Source of the DNA: Coprococcus sp.
GTDB lineage: Bacteria > Bacillota > Clostridia > Lachnospirales > Lachnospiraceae
Direction of reading: 5' to 3'
DNA: 48,403 bases
Assembly (NCBI GenBank): GCA_016296785.1
Contig: JAEDHX010000005.1
Location: 1-48,403 of the forward strand
Both the position numbers and the translations under genes were made by a program. A model generated the notes under the pieces. The model did no database searches and was not told the origin of the DNA. It saw only the letters and a program-made list of their open reading frames with translations. Positions 25,424-34,597 of the stretch are shown here, one piece after another. The stretch's first letter is position 1. Each line of letters opens with the position of its first letter.

Positions 25424-26632
25424 ATGGCAAAGATTCAGATGACTACACCACTTGTTGAAATGGACGGAGATGAGATGACCAGAATTCTCTGGCAGATAAT
25501 CAAGGATGAACTTATTTATCCGTTCATCGACCTTAAGTCAGAGTATTATGATCTTGGTCTTGAATATAGAAATGAGACAAATGATCAGGTTACATTTGAT
25601 TCAGCATATGCAACACAGAAGTACGGAGTTGCTGTTAAGTGTGCAACTATTACACCAAATGCTGCAAGAATGACTGAGTACAACCTGAAGGAGATGTGGA
25701 AGAGTCCTAATGGTACAATTAGAGCAATACTTGATGGAACAGTATTTAGAGCGCCTATTGTTGTAAAAGGCATTGAACCATGTGTTAAGAATTGGAAGAA
25801 GCCTATTACAATCGCAAGACATGCGTACGGAGATGTATACAAGAACGTTGAGATAGATGTACCTGGTGCCGGTACAGCAGAGCTTATATTTACAGGCGAA
25901 GATGGACAGGTAATAAAGGAGACTATTCATAAGTTTGACGGACCTGGTGTTATTCAGGGACAGCATAATGTTGATAAGTCAATTGCTAGCTTTGCAAGAA
26001 GCTGCTTTAATTATGCGCTTGATACAAAGCAGACTCTTTGGTTTGCAACAAAGGATACTATTTCAAAGAAATATGATCATACCTTTAAGGATATTTTCCA
26101 GGAAATATTCGATGCAGAGTACAAAGAGAAGTTTGACGCAGCAGGAATAGAATATTTCTACACACTTATTGATGACGCAGTAGCACGTGTTATGAAGAGC
26201 GAAGGCGGATATATCTGGGCATGTAAGAACTATGATGGTGATGTTATGAGTGATATGATATCTTCTGCATTTGGTTCGCTTGCAATGATGACTTCAGTTC
26301 TTGTATCACCTGATGGTAAATATGAGTACGAGGCTGCACATGGTACAGTAATGAGACATTACTATAAGCATCTTGCCGGCGAGGAGACATCAACTAATTC
26401 TGTTGCAACAATATTTGCATGGACGGGAGCTCTTAGAAAACGTGGAGAGCTTGATGGTAATAAGGAGCTTATGGAGTTTGCTGATAAGCTTGAGGCTGCA
26501 ACAATTAAGACTATTGAAGATGGTAAGATGACAAAGGATTTAGCACTTATTACAACTCTTGAAAACCCTGTTGTTCTTAATAGTGAGAATTTCATTAAGG
26601 CAATCAGGGAAACACTCGAGGCTTCATTATAA
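25424..26632 (+). CDS. icd: NADP-dependent isocitrate dehydrogenase, eukaryote-like homodimeric type
   Basis: Oxidative decarboxylation of isocitrate to 2-oxoglutarate with NADPH formation. The 402-residue protein opens with VEMDGDEMTRI and has the substrate loop SPNGTIR and the cofactor region AAHGTVMRHY. These match the IDH1/IDH2-like subfamily, not the E. coli type. GGAGG at 25412 precedes the ATG. The 2-oxoglutarate made here is the substrate of the glutamate synthase encoded at 42106-48219. It is a single gene bounded by a promoter and a strong terminator. Confidence 0.95.
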   Translation: MAKIQMTTPLVEMDGDEMTRILWQIIKDELIYPFIDLKSEYYDLGLEYRNETNDQVTFDSAYATQKYGVAVKCATITPNAARMTEYNLKEMWKSPNGTIRAILDGTVFRAPIVVKGIEPCVKNWKKPITIARHAYGDVYKNVEIDVPGAGTAELIFTGEDGQVIKETIHKFDGPGVIQGQHNVDKSIASFARSCFNYALDTKQTLWFATKDTISKKYDHTFKDIFQEIFDAEYKEKFDAAGIEYFYTLIDDAVARVMKSEGGYIWACKNYDGDVMSDMISSAFGSLAMMTSVLVSPDGKYEYEAAHGTVMRHYYKHLAGEETSTNSVATIFAWTGALRKRGELDGNKELMEFADKLEAATIKTIEDGKMTKDLALITTLENPVVLNSENFIKAIRETLEASL

Positions 26633-26655
26633 AATTATTAAAAATAAATAAAAAA

Positions 26656-26696
26656 ATGTCACCTTATTCTTTATTAAAGTTAAGGTGGCATTTTTT
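26656..26696 (+). terminator. Intrinsic terminator after icd
   Basis: ATGTCACCTTA (26656-26666) pairs with TAAGGTGGCAT (26681-26691), with one wobble pair, and is preceded by As and followed by six Ts. It could work in both directions. Confidence 0.88.
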
Positions 26697-26781
26697 GTTA
26701 TATATTGTTGTTTTCTTGATAAAAAGGCTGCTTTATGCTACCATTAGCTTGGGTAATTACCGAATGAAAGGATTAGCGTTG

Positions 26782-27603
26782 ATGAGAGAATACAGCAAAT
26801 ATTCAGTGCTTATGTCTGTTTATAGAAAAGAGAATAGCAGATACTTTAGAGAAAGTATTGAAAGTGTTTTAAACCAGACAGTAGTTACAGATGATTTTGT
26901 TATTGTTTGTGATGGACCACTAACTGATGAATTAAATAGCGTTATTTCTGAATATGAAAAGGACAATAGTATATTTAACATAGTAAGACTTAAGGAGAAT
27001 AAAGGTCTTGGCAAGGCATTAAATGAAGGCCTTAAGCATTGCAGGCATGAGCTTGTTGGACGAATGGATAGCGATGATATATGCATAGCTGACAGATTTG
27101 AAAGACAGCTTGAGATATTCTCGCTTATGAATGTAGATATTGTTGGAGGTGCAGTTACGGAGTTTTCCGGTAGCATCGATAATCCGATATCAAACAGAGT
27201 GCTTCCTCATAAGCATGATGATATTGTAGCATTTTCAAAGAAAAGAAATCCATTCAATCATCCGTCTGTAATGTTTAGAAAAAGTGTTGTTATGGCAGCA
27301 GGCGGGTATAAGGATTTCCCATATTTTGAGGATTATTATCTTTGGGTACGCATGCTTTCAAAGGGAGCGATTGGTTATAATATTGAAGAGCCAATATTAT
27401 ATATGAGAGCCGGAAGCGACATGTATCAAAGGCGTGGAGGCAGGCGGTATGTTAAGCAAATGCTAAGCTACAAGAAAGAGATATATAATATGGGCTATAC
27501 TACAAGATGGCAGTATTTGCAGTCTACAGTACCTCACGTAGTAGTAGGAATGATGCCTAACAAGCTTAGACAAATATTTTATAAGAAGGTATTAAGAAAA
27601 TGA
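26782..27603 (+). CDS. Glycosyltransferase family 2
   Basis: A 273-residue GT-A fold protein that transfers a sugar from a nucleotide donor, probably to a surface glycan. It shows the GT2 start YSVLMSVYRKENSRYF, NKGLGKALNEGL, and the metal-binding MDSDD. The later NHPSVMFRK and FEDYYLWVRM blocks are typical of capsule-type GT2 enzymes. The frame stays open back to 26656 within the icd terminator; 26782 is preferred because the GT2 fold begins there and AAAGGA lies about ten bases upstream. Its stop overlaps the next start (ATGA), so it opens the glycan unit. A weak TTGATA-17-TACCAT at 26716 is the only promoter candidate. Confidence 0.88.
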   Translation: MREYSKYSVLMSVYRKENSRYFRESIESVLNQTVVTDDFVIVCDGPLTDELNSVISEYEKDNSIFNIVRLKENKGLGKALNEGLKHCRHELVGRMDSDDICIADRFERQLEIFSLMNVDIVGGAVTEFSGSIDNPISNRVLPHKHDDIVAFSKKRNPFNHPSVMFRKSVVMAAGGYKDFPYFEDYYLWVRMLSKGAIGYNIEEPILYMRAGSDMYQRRGGRRYVKQMLSYKKEIYNMGYTTRWQYLQSTVPHVVVGMMPNKLRQIFYKKVLRK

Positions 27604-28769
27604 ATAAGGATTTATTGAGGAAACTCTTCTTTCCATTTTCAATTTTGAATAAGCTTATAAGAAAAGATGAAAAGAGGATTTTTTTCTATTCGAATCTTGG
27701 ATTTCGTGACAACGTTAGAGCTGTATATGATTATATGATAGATAATGGATATAATGACAGATATCAAATCATATGTGCCATTAATGAATGGGAAGAGTAT
27801 AGGAAACAGCAGGATGACGATGCGTCACGTCATAAAGGAGTTACATTTGTCAGCCCCAAAAAGGGTATTATTAAATTCCTTAAGGCTAAATATGCTTTTT
27901 ATAGCTTTGGTAAATATCCAATCAAGCCGTCAAAGAATCAGATTGTTGTCAATTTGTGGCATGGTATGCCGTTAAAGAGAATTGGCAATATGGAAAAGGG
28001 CAAGGAGAAAATTGATTATAATTATTTCACATATTTGATTTCGACATCTGATTATTTTACAAATATAATGATGGAGAGCTTTTCATGCAGTAAGGAACAG
28101 ATATTGATTAATGGAGAACCGCGAAATGATATTATGTTCGTAGAGGATATCGAAATAGATTCAATACTGCGTGAGGGAGCAGATAAGTTTATTTTGTGGC
28201 TGCCGACCTATAGAGATTCAACCGAAGGGGGCAGCGAAGCTGCTAATAATGATAGTCCGCTTCATCTGATTGAGGGCGATAAAGGCAATGAAATCGACAG
28301 CTTCCTTAGAGCCAATAATATGATACTATTCATAAAGCATCATCCGCTTCAAAGGGAGATGTATAATAGCAGCTTTACTAATATTAGAATACTATCACAT
28401 AAGGAGTTTCAGGATGCAGGTGGCAGTCTTTATGATTACTTAAGATGCGCTGATGCACTAATTACTGATTACTCTTCAGTATATTTTGATTATATGCTGC
28501 TTGACAGGCCTATTGCATTTGTCCTTGATGACATTGATAAGTATGGATCGAATAGAGGCTTTGTGATTGAAAATCCTCTTGATATGATGCCGGGGGCAAA
28601 TATTCATACTGAGGATGAACTACTTGATTTTATCGTGGCCATATCCGAGGGCAGAGACGAACATAGAGAGTTAAGACATGAGATTAATAATCTCGTTAAT
28701 AAATATCAGGATGGCAATAGCACAAAGCATTTGCTAGATAGGATTATGAGAAATGAAGGAAAAGCTTAA
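27600..28769 (+). CDS. CDP-glycerol glycerophosphotransferase family protein (TagB/TagF-like)
   Basis: A 389-residue peripheral membrane enzyme of the Glyphos_transf family, which adds glycerol-phosphate or ribitol-phosphate from a CDP donor to a teichoic-acid-like chain. The family histidine is in WHGMPLKRIG (W120-H121), a second histidine motif is IKHHPL, and the CDP-binding DYSSVYFDY starts at D290. The N-terminal stretch is short and basic. It overlaps the upstream GT2 by four bases and the next gene by 17, so translation is coupled. Whether it primes or polymerises cannot be told. Confidence 0.88.
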   Translation: MNKDLLRKLFFPFSILNKLIRKDEKRIFFYSNLGFRDNVRAVYDYMIDNGYNDRYQIICAINEWEEYRKQQDDDASRHKGVTFVSPKKGIIKFLKAKYAFYSFGKYPIKPSKNQIVVNLWHGMPLKRIGNMEKGKEKIDYNYFTYLISTSDYFTNIMMESFSCSKEQILINGEPRNDIMFVEDIEIDSILREGADKFILWLPTYRDSTEGGSEAANNDSPLHLIEGDKGNEIDSFLRANNMILFIKHHPLQREMYNSSFTNIRILSHKEFQDAGGSLYDYLRCADALITDYSSVYFDYMLLDRPIAFVLDDIDKYGSNRGFVIENPLDMMPGANIHTEDELLDFIVAISEGRDEHRELRHEINNLVNKYQDGNSTKHLLDRIMRNEGKA

Positions 28770-31149
28770 ACAGATATATAGAATGACAAATCCATATTTT
28801 TCACACCTTAGAAAGCCCATTGCAAAGGGGACTATTATGTATGAGTCTTTCTTTGGGCAAAGCATTTCCTGTGGACCATATGCTCTGTTTAGAGAGCTTG
28901 TAGATAATAAGGATATGTATGGAAGCTTTCATCATGTTTGGTCGGTAGCTGATATAAATACAGGCAGGCGCATACTTGACAAACTTGGAATTGAAGCAGA
29001 TGTTGAGCTTGTTAAATACAAATCATCATCATATAATAAATATCTTGCAACTAGTGAATATGTGATTAACAATGTTACATTCCCTCAATATTTCAGGAAG
29101 AGAGAAGGCCAGATATATATTAATACATGGCATGGAATTCCGTTAAAGAAAATGGGCTATGAAGCAGAAAACGGTATTGTTGATGTGGCAAATACTGTAA
29201 GAAATATGCTTCAGGCTGACTATCTTCTTTCGCCAAACAAGCATCATACGAATATGTATAATGAGTCATATAAGCTTAAGGAAATCTATAATGGAGTGAT
29301 TATTGAGGAAGGACAGGCAAGGTGTGACAGACTGTTTAAGGCAGATAGAAATGATGTTCTTAGCAGAATGAAACAGGAAGGAATTAATATAGCAGAAGAA
29401 AAGAAGATTATTCTATATGCACCTACGTGGAGAGGTACTGTATGGGATAATCCGGCAGGTAGTATAGAGGATTATAATAAGCTATATGATTATTTGTCAT
29501 CGAATATTGACAGCTCACGATATCAGTTGCTTATTAAGCCCCATGTGGCAGTCTATAGGAAATGGGCAGCTGAGGGACTTAATATTGATTATATTGTGCC
29601 TCCTACTATTGATACAAATGAGATATTATCGGTAGTCGATGTATTAATATCGGATTATTCAAGTATATTTTATGACTTTATTGTTACGGACAGACCTGTG
29701 CTGTTTTATTGTAATGACATTGATGAGTATAACAAATATAGGGGCTTAGATGATATTGAGGATAAGCTTCCGGGACCATTTACTGCTTCATTAGAAGAAC
29801 TGTGTCGCTGGATTAACAGTATTGAAGATGTATTTTTGTCATATAAGGATAAATATGAACAGATAAAAAAGTGGGCGGCACCATACGAGGATGGCAATTC
29901 CTGCAGACGAATACTTGATATAGTGTTTAGCGGGGATAAGGAGCATTCTTTAGGGAAACAGAATGCAGTAAATCATGCTGTAGCTACAAATAAGGAGAAA
30001 ATTCTATTCTTCCTTGGCTCACTTAGAGCATATGGAATAACATATAGTATGCTGTCACTTCTTAATAACATGGATTATAACAAATATGATGTTACCTTAT
30101 ATATTTATAAGCCTGCAAATGATAGTGACATGCAAAGGCTTATGTCTATACCAAAAGAGGTGCGTGTGATAGTTCATTCTGTGTCTGCAATAGGTTCTAT
30201 AAAGGATAACATGAGATTCCTTAAGGAGCTTACAGGAGGCTACCGGAATAATAAGGAGTTTCTCTCGTTTATAGGAAGATCGGAATATGTAAGGATGTTT
30301 GGACAGACCCGATTTGACTATGTTGTAGATTTTGTGGGCTATTCACCATTGTTCTCAATTGTTGCAGCGAATGCACCGGGGGCAGTTAAGTCTATTTGGC
30401 AGCATAATGATATGAAGGCTGATCATGATAAGATAGTAAACGGTAAGCGGCCAAATAAGAAGAGACTTGATGCTGTGTTTGGAACTTACCCTGAGTTTGA
30501 CAATATTGTTGCCTGTAGCAAAAGTGTAATGGAAGTAAACAAGAGGCAGATTGGTGGAAATGATAACTATCGTTTTGTTCGCAATATGATAGATGTAAAG
30601 AGAATCAGAGAATGCCTGAAGGATGATGAAGAAGGTGTTGCTATTGATTCCGGATATATTAATTTTGTTAATATTGGAAGACTGTCAGAGGAAAAAAACC
30701 AGCTAGAGCTAATTAAGGCATTTGAAGAGTTTTCAAAGAGTCATAATTATGTAAGGCTATATATCATTGGCGATGGAATACTTAGAGAGTTGCTTGAGGT
30801 TTATATCAATGATCATAAGCTGTCTGATAAGGTGATTCTTACAGGAAATGTAGCAAATCCATTTTCAATAATGAATAAGTGTCAATGCTTTGTGCTTCCT
30901 TCTTGCCATGAGGGACAACCTATGGTGATACTTGAAGCTAGGACACTCGGGTTGCCTATTATTATGAGTAATTTCTCTACTGCGGCTGATTGTCTTATTG
31001 ATAATGGACAGATAATATGTGACACAGATAAGGAGTCAATTATTAGGGCGCTTGATACATTTGTCAATAATGGTATAGAATCATACTGTTTTGATGCAGA
31101 AGAATATAATAAGATGGCATTATTGGAGTTTGAAAATGCAATAAGATAG
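28753..31149 (+). CDS. Two-domain protein: CDP-glycerol transferase-like plus GT4 glycosyltransferase
   Basis: A 798-residue fusion. Residues 1-395 are a TagF-type glycerophosphotransferase with TWHGIPLKKMG (W126-H127), LLIKPHVAV and DYSSIFYDF (D301). From about 415 a GT-B glycosyltransferase of family 4 begins (KILFFLGSLRAYGITYS); it has IGRLSEEKNQ, IIGDG and the donor-binding EGQPMVILEARTLGLP (near 720). One polypeptide could thus alternate polyol-phosphate and sugar addition, giving a mixed repeat unit; that is inference. It is one continuous frame with no break at the junction. It overlaps its upstream neighbour and lies one base before the next possible ATG. Confidence 0.9.
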   Translation: MKEKLKQIYRMTNPYFSHLRKPIAKGTIMYESFFGQSISCGPYALFRELVDNKDMYGSFHHVWSVADINTGRRILDKLGIEADVELVKYKSSSYNKYLATSEYVINNVTFPQYFRKREGQIYINTWHGIPLKKMGYEAENGIVDVANTVRNMLQADYLLSPNKHHTNMYNESYKLKEIYNGVIIEEGQARCDRLFKADRNDVLSRMKQEGINIAEEKKIILYAPTWRGTVWDNPAGSIEDYNKLYDYLSSNIDSSRYQLLIKPHVAVYRKWAAEGLNIDYIVPPTIDTNEILSVVDVLISDYSSIFYDFIVTDRPVLFYCNDIDEYNKYRGLDDIEDKLPGPFTASLEELCRWINSIEDVFLSYKDKYEQIKKWAAPYEDGNSCRRILDIVFSGDKEHSLGKQNAVNHAVATNKEKILFFLGSLRAYGITYSMLSLLNNMDYNKYDVTLYIYKPANDSDMQRLMSIPKEVRVIVHSVSAIGSIKDNMRFLKELTGGYRNNKEFLSFIGRSEYVRMFGQTRFDYVVDFVGYSPLFSIVAANAPGAVKSIWQHNDMKADHDKIVNGKRPNKKRLDAVFGTYPEFDNIVACSKSVMEVNKRQIGGNDNYRFVRNMIDVKRIRECLKDDEEGVAIDSGYINFVNIGRLSEEKNQLELIKAFEEFSKSHNYVRLYIIGDGILRELLEVYINDHKLSDKVILTGNVANPFSIMNKCQCFVLPSCHEGQPMVILEARTLGLPIIMSNFSTAADCLIDNGQIICDTDKESIIRALDTFVNNGIESYCFDAEEYNKMALLEFENAIR

Positions 31150-31161
31150 ATGGGGGATAAA

Positions 31162-32739
31162 ATGTTTGTACTTACAGGTATGTGGTTCTTTTCAAGAACA
31201 CTTCATTTAAGAATCAGAGGTGACAAGGATATAAAATCACTTGTGCTTCGATATAGAAATAAGTTAAGTGATGATGCGTGCGAATATGAATTTGACATAA
31301 AGGGTAATGGTTATGGCAAATGGCATGCAAAGCTGAATTTAGCAGCTATTGATCTAAAGGTAATATATCATGATGTATACGTTATTACAGAAAAGGGCGA
31401 GGAACCGGTAGCGGTTGGAAAGCTTCGTAATATGATTAGGTTTCCTTTGTATGACGGTAAATATAGAGACCGCTCCTCGGGAATGTTTATGCATCCTTAT
31501 ATTACGCCTGATTTGGATCTTGCAATCCAATATAGAGAATATACGGAGAATGATACTTTGCTATTTAGGATAGGAGAGGCATTTGTATTATTACTGTATT
31601 TCTTTATGAAGAAGAGCTTAAGCAAGAAGAATATTGTTCTTGTGTATGAGAAATTCTGCAAGATGGCAGAGGATAACGGGTATTATTTCTTTAAGTATTG
31701 TATGGATAATAAGTTAGATGAGAGTATGGGTGTTAATATGTATTATATTATTGACAGTCATTCGAAGGATATGGTAAATATCCTTCCCTACAGAGATAAT
31801 ACTATTGGATTCATGTCTATTAAGCATAAGCTATATATGCTTGCAGCTAAATGGTTTGTAAGTACTGATACAAGAAAACATATATATGCATGGCGTAGTC
31901 GTATGAGTATGCTTGAGCATATGATTAGAAGTAAGCCATTAATGTTTTTGCAACATGGAGTTACTGCGCTTAAGCGAGTTGATTATATATATGGTAAGGG
32001 TAACTATGGAGCATGTAATTTGTTTGTAACGACCTCTGATTATGAGAAGAATATCGTAAAAAAGTATTTTGGTTATAACGATAATGAAATAGTGGTTACC
32101 GGATTTGCAAGATGGGATGTTCTTTCTGATAAGTCAAGACTTATTATTCCGGGCGGCGTTGATTATAATATGGTGCTTATTATGCCAACCTGGCGAAATT
32201 GGCTTGAAGAGGTCGATGGTGAAACCTTTGTTCAAAGCGAGTATTACAATAGATATAGAGAGCTTCTTAGTTCGCCGGAACTGCTTGAATTGCTTGAAAG
32301 AAGAAATCTTCAGCTGTGCTTTTATATACATCCTAAGTTTAGAGAATACATTAATGAATTTGATTCAATGGGCAGAAGAGTTAGAATAATTCAATTCGGA
32401 GATGAACCATTAAACCAGCTTATTATGAGATGCAAAATGCTTGTTACTGATTATTCATCTGTATCGTGGGACGTATATTATCAACACAAACCTGTAGTAT
32501 TCTATCAATTTGATCTTGATAAATATCTTGAGGCACAAGGAAGCTATCTTGATATGGAAAGAGAACTCTTTGGTGACAGGGTAGAGGATATGAATTCGCT
32601 TATTGATACGATAGACTGGTATGCAGCAGATGGCTTTAGAAACAAGCAAATATATGAAGATATGTATGGAAAATTCTTCAAATATACGGATTCTGATAAT
32701 TCCAGAAGAATTGCTGAATACTTGCAAAAGAACCTTTGA
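31162..32739 (+). CDS. CDP-glycerol glycerophosphotransferase family protein (third copy)
   Basis: A 525-residue Glyphos_transf protein with an added N-terminal domain of about 150 residues, beta-rich by pattern, like the extra domain of some TagF/Tar polymerases. The catalytic part has LQHGVTALKRV (H265), CFYIHPKFREY and DYSSVSWDVYYQHKP (D430). An ATG at 31150 touches the previous stop but has no ribosome site; the ATG at 31162 follows GGGGGA at ideal spacing and is preferred. It ends the glycan unit; gatC begins 81 bases later. Confidence 0.88.
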   Translation: MFVLTGMWFFSRTLHLRIRGDKDIKSLVLRYRNKLSDDACEYEFDIKGNGYGKWHAKLNLAAIDLKVIYHDVYVITEKGEEPVAVGKLRNMIRFPLYDGKYRDRSSGMFMHPYITPDLDLAIQYREYTENDTLLFRIGEAFVLLLYFFMKKSLSKKNIVLVYEKFCKMAEDNGYYFFKYCMDNKLDESMGVNMYYIIDSHSKDMVNILPYRDNTIGFMSIKHKLYMLAAKWFVSTDTRKHIYAWRSRMSMLEHMIRSKPLMFLQHGVTALKRVDYIYGKGNYGACNLFVTTSDYEKNIVKKYFGYNDNEIVVTGFARWDVLSDKSRLIIPGGVDYNMVLIMPTWRNWLEEVDGETFVQSEYYNRYRELLSSPELLELLERRNLQLCFYIHPKFREYINEFDSMGRRVRIIQFGDEPLNQLIMRCKMLVTDYSSVSWDVYYQHKPVVFYQFDLDKYLEAQGSYLDMERELFGDRVEDMNSLIDTIDWYAADGFRNKQIYEDMYGKFFKYTDSDNSRRIAEYLQKNL

Positions 32740-32820
32740 TGTGCTAATATCAAACAGAGTTTATTGAATATGTAGCCACTATTCATATTTAAAATATAAC
32801 AGTAAATAGGAGAGCAGAAC

Positions 32821-33108
32821 ATGACAATTACAGACGAGACAATTGATTATGTAGGTATACTGGCAAAGCTTGAGTTGTCTGATGAAGAGAAGCTTCAGGC
32901 TAAGAAGGATATGTCAGATATGCTTGATTATGTTAGTAAGCTTAACGAACTTGATACTGATAATGTTGAAGCGATGAGCCATACATTTCCTTATAATAAT
33001 GTATTTCGTGAAGATGAGGTTAAAAATGGCGATGATAGAGAAAATCTTCTGAAGAACGCACCTTGTCAGAAGGATGGCTGCTATAAAGTGCCAAAAACAT
33101 TTGACTAG
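32821..33108 (+). CDS. gatC: Aspartyl/glutamyl-tRNA amidotransferase subunit C
   Basis: The 95-residue small subunit stabilises the GatA-GatB interface. It has the family pattern TIDYVGILAKLELSDEEK at the start and FREDEV near the end. It is the first gene of a gatC-gatA-gatB operon; its stop codon overlaps the AGGAGG of gatA. AGGAGAG precedes the ATG. The 81 bp gap upstream is AT-rich with no convincing promoter. Confidence 0.95.
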   Translation: MTITDETIDYVGILAKLELSDEEKLQAKKDMSDMLDYVSKLNELDTDNVEAMSHTFPYNNVFREDEVKNGDDRENLLKNAPCQKDGCYKVPKTFD

Positions 33109-33121
33109 GAGGTAAGCGCAG

Positions 33122-34594
33122 ATGGATATTATGAGTTTGACTGCTGTTGAGATTGGCAGAAAGATTAAAGCCCGTGAAATAAGCGTTGTTGATGCTACAA
33201 AAGCCTGTATAGACAGTATAGAAAAATATGATAAAGAGTATAACTGCTTCGTTTCTGTTGATAAGGAAGCAGCACTTGCTAATGCCGAGCTTGTTCAAAA
33301 GAGAATTGATGCAGGTGAGCTTACGGGACCATTAGCCGGTGTTCCAATAGCGATAAAGGATAATATGTGTATGGAGGGGGTACTTACTAGCTGTTCATCA
33401 AAGATATTATCAAATTTTGTTCCAACATATTCTTCCGATGCAGTACTTAAGCTTATTGAAGCCGGTGCTGTTATTGTAGGTAAGACAAATATGGATGAAT
33501 TTGCCATGGGAAGTACAACTGAGACATCATATTATGGTCCTACAAAGAATCCTTGGGATATTAATAAGGTTCCCGGCGGTTCGTCAGGTGGTTCTGCAGC
33601 TGCAGTTGCGGCTGAGGAGGTTCCATGTGCACTTGGTTCTGATACAGGAGGTTCAATAAGACAGCCTGCTTCCTTCTGCGGAGTTACAGGAATAAAACCA
33701 ACCTATGGAAGAGTATCAAGATACGGCCTTATTGCATATGGCTCATCTCTTGATCAGATTGGACCGATTGCTAAGGATGTAACAGATTGTGCTACTTTGT
33801 TAGAGATTATTTCACAGTATGATCCAAAGGATTCAACATCAGTTAACAGGGGTGATAATGATTTCACATCAGCACTTGTTGATGATGTGAAGGGTATTAA
33901 GATTGGTCTTCCGCGAGATTATTTTACCGAGGGCCTTGATCCACAGATAAAAGAAGCAGTATATAAGGCAGCAGAGGTGTTAAAGAGCAAGGGTGCTATA
34001 GTAGAAGAGTTTGATCTTGGTATGGTTGAATATGCTATACCGGCATACTATATTATTGCATCAGCAGAGGCCAGCTCTAATCTTGAAAGATTTGACGGGG
34101 TTAAGTATGGCTATAGAACTGAGGAATATACCGATCTTCATAATATGTACAAGAAGAGCCGTTCAGAAGGCTTTGGAACTGAGGTTAAGAGAAGAATTAT
34201 GCTAGGTTCATTTGTTCTTAGCTCAGGCTATTATGATGCTTACTATGTAAAGGCGCTTAAGACAAAGGCCCTTATTAAACAGGCGTATGACAAAGCGTTT
34301 GAGAAATATGATATTATTATGGGACCTGTGGCTCCAACAACAGCGCTTAAGCTTGGCGAGTCGCTTAGTGATCCAATTAAGATGTATTTAGGAGATGTAT
34401 ATACTGTACCGGTAAACCTTGCAGGTCTCCCAGGAATATCTGTTCCTTGCGGATATGATAGTGATGGTATGCCTATTGGTTTGCAGATGGTAGGTAATGC
34501 ATTTGATGAAAAGACAATTATTCGTGCAGCTTATGCTTATGAACAGACAAGAACATACAGCAGACCTGCCGGTGTAAGTGAAAGGGGGCTGTAG
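33122..34594 (+). CDS. gatA: Aspartyl/glutamyl-tRNA amidotransferase subunit A
   Basis: Amidase that releases ammonia from glutamine for transamidation of Glu-tRNA(Gln) and Asp-tRNA(Asn). The 490-residue protein has the Ser-cisSer-Lys triad in the expected places: K79 (PIAIKD), S154 (GGSSGGS) and S178 (SDTGGS). The ribosome site is a full AGGAGG. Presence of GatCAB usually means at least one of these tRNAs is charged by the indirect route. gatB starts three bases after its stop. Confidence 0.98.
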   Translation: MDIMSLTAVEIGRKIKAREISVVDATKACIDSIEKYDKEYNCFVSVDKEAALANAELVQKRIDAGELTGPLAGVPIAIKDNMCMEGVLTSCSSKILSNFVPTYSSDAVLKLIEAGAVIVGKTNMDEFAMGSTTETSYYGPTKNPWDINKVPGGSSGGSAAAVAAEEVPCALGSDTGGSIRQPASFCGVTGIKPTYGRVSRYGLIAYGSSLDQIGPIAKDVTDCATLLEIISQYDPKDSTSVNRGDNDFTSALVDDVKGIKIGLPRDYFTEGLDPQIKEAVYKAAEVLKSKGAIVEEFDLGMVEYAIPAYYIIASAEASSNLERFDGVKYGYRTEEYTDLHNMYKKSRSEGFGTEVKRRIMLGSFVLSSGYYDAYYVKALKTKALIKQAYDKAFEKYDIIMGPVAPTTALKLGESLSDPIKMYLGDVYTVPVNLAGLPGISVPCGYDSDGMPIGLQMVGNAFDEKTIIRAAYAYEQTRTYSRPAGVSERGL

Positions 34595-34597
34595 GAT

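Noticed and set aside
26656..26781. N-terminal extension of the GT2 gene with a hydrophobic stretch
   Set aside because: Its ATG is in the stem of the icd terminator and the hydrophobic codons come from the T-rich tract; the GT2 fold starts at 26782.
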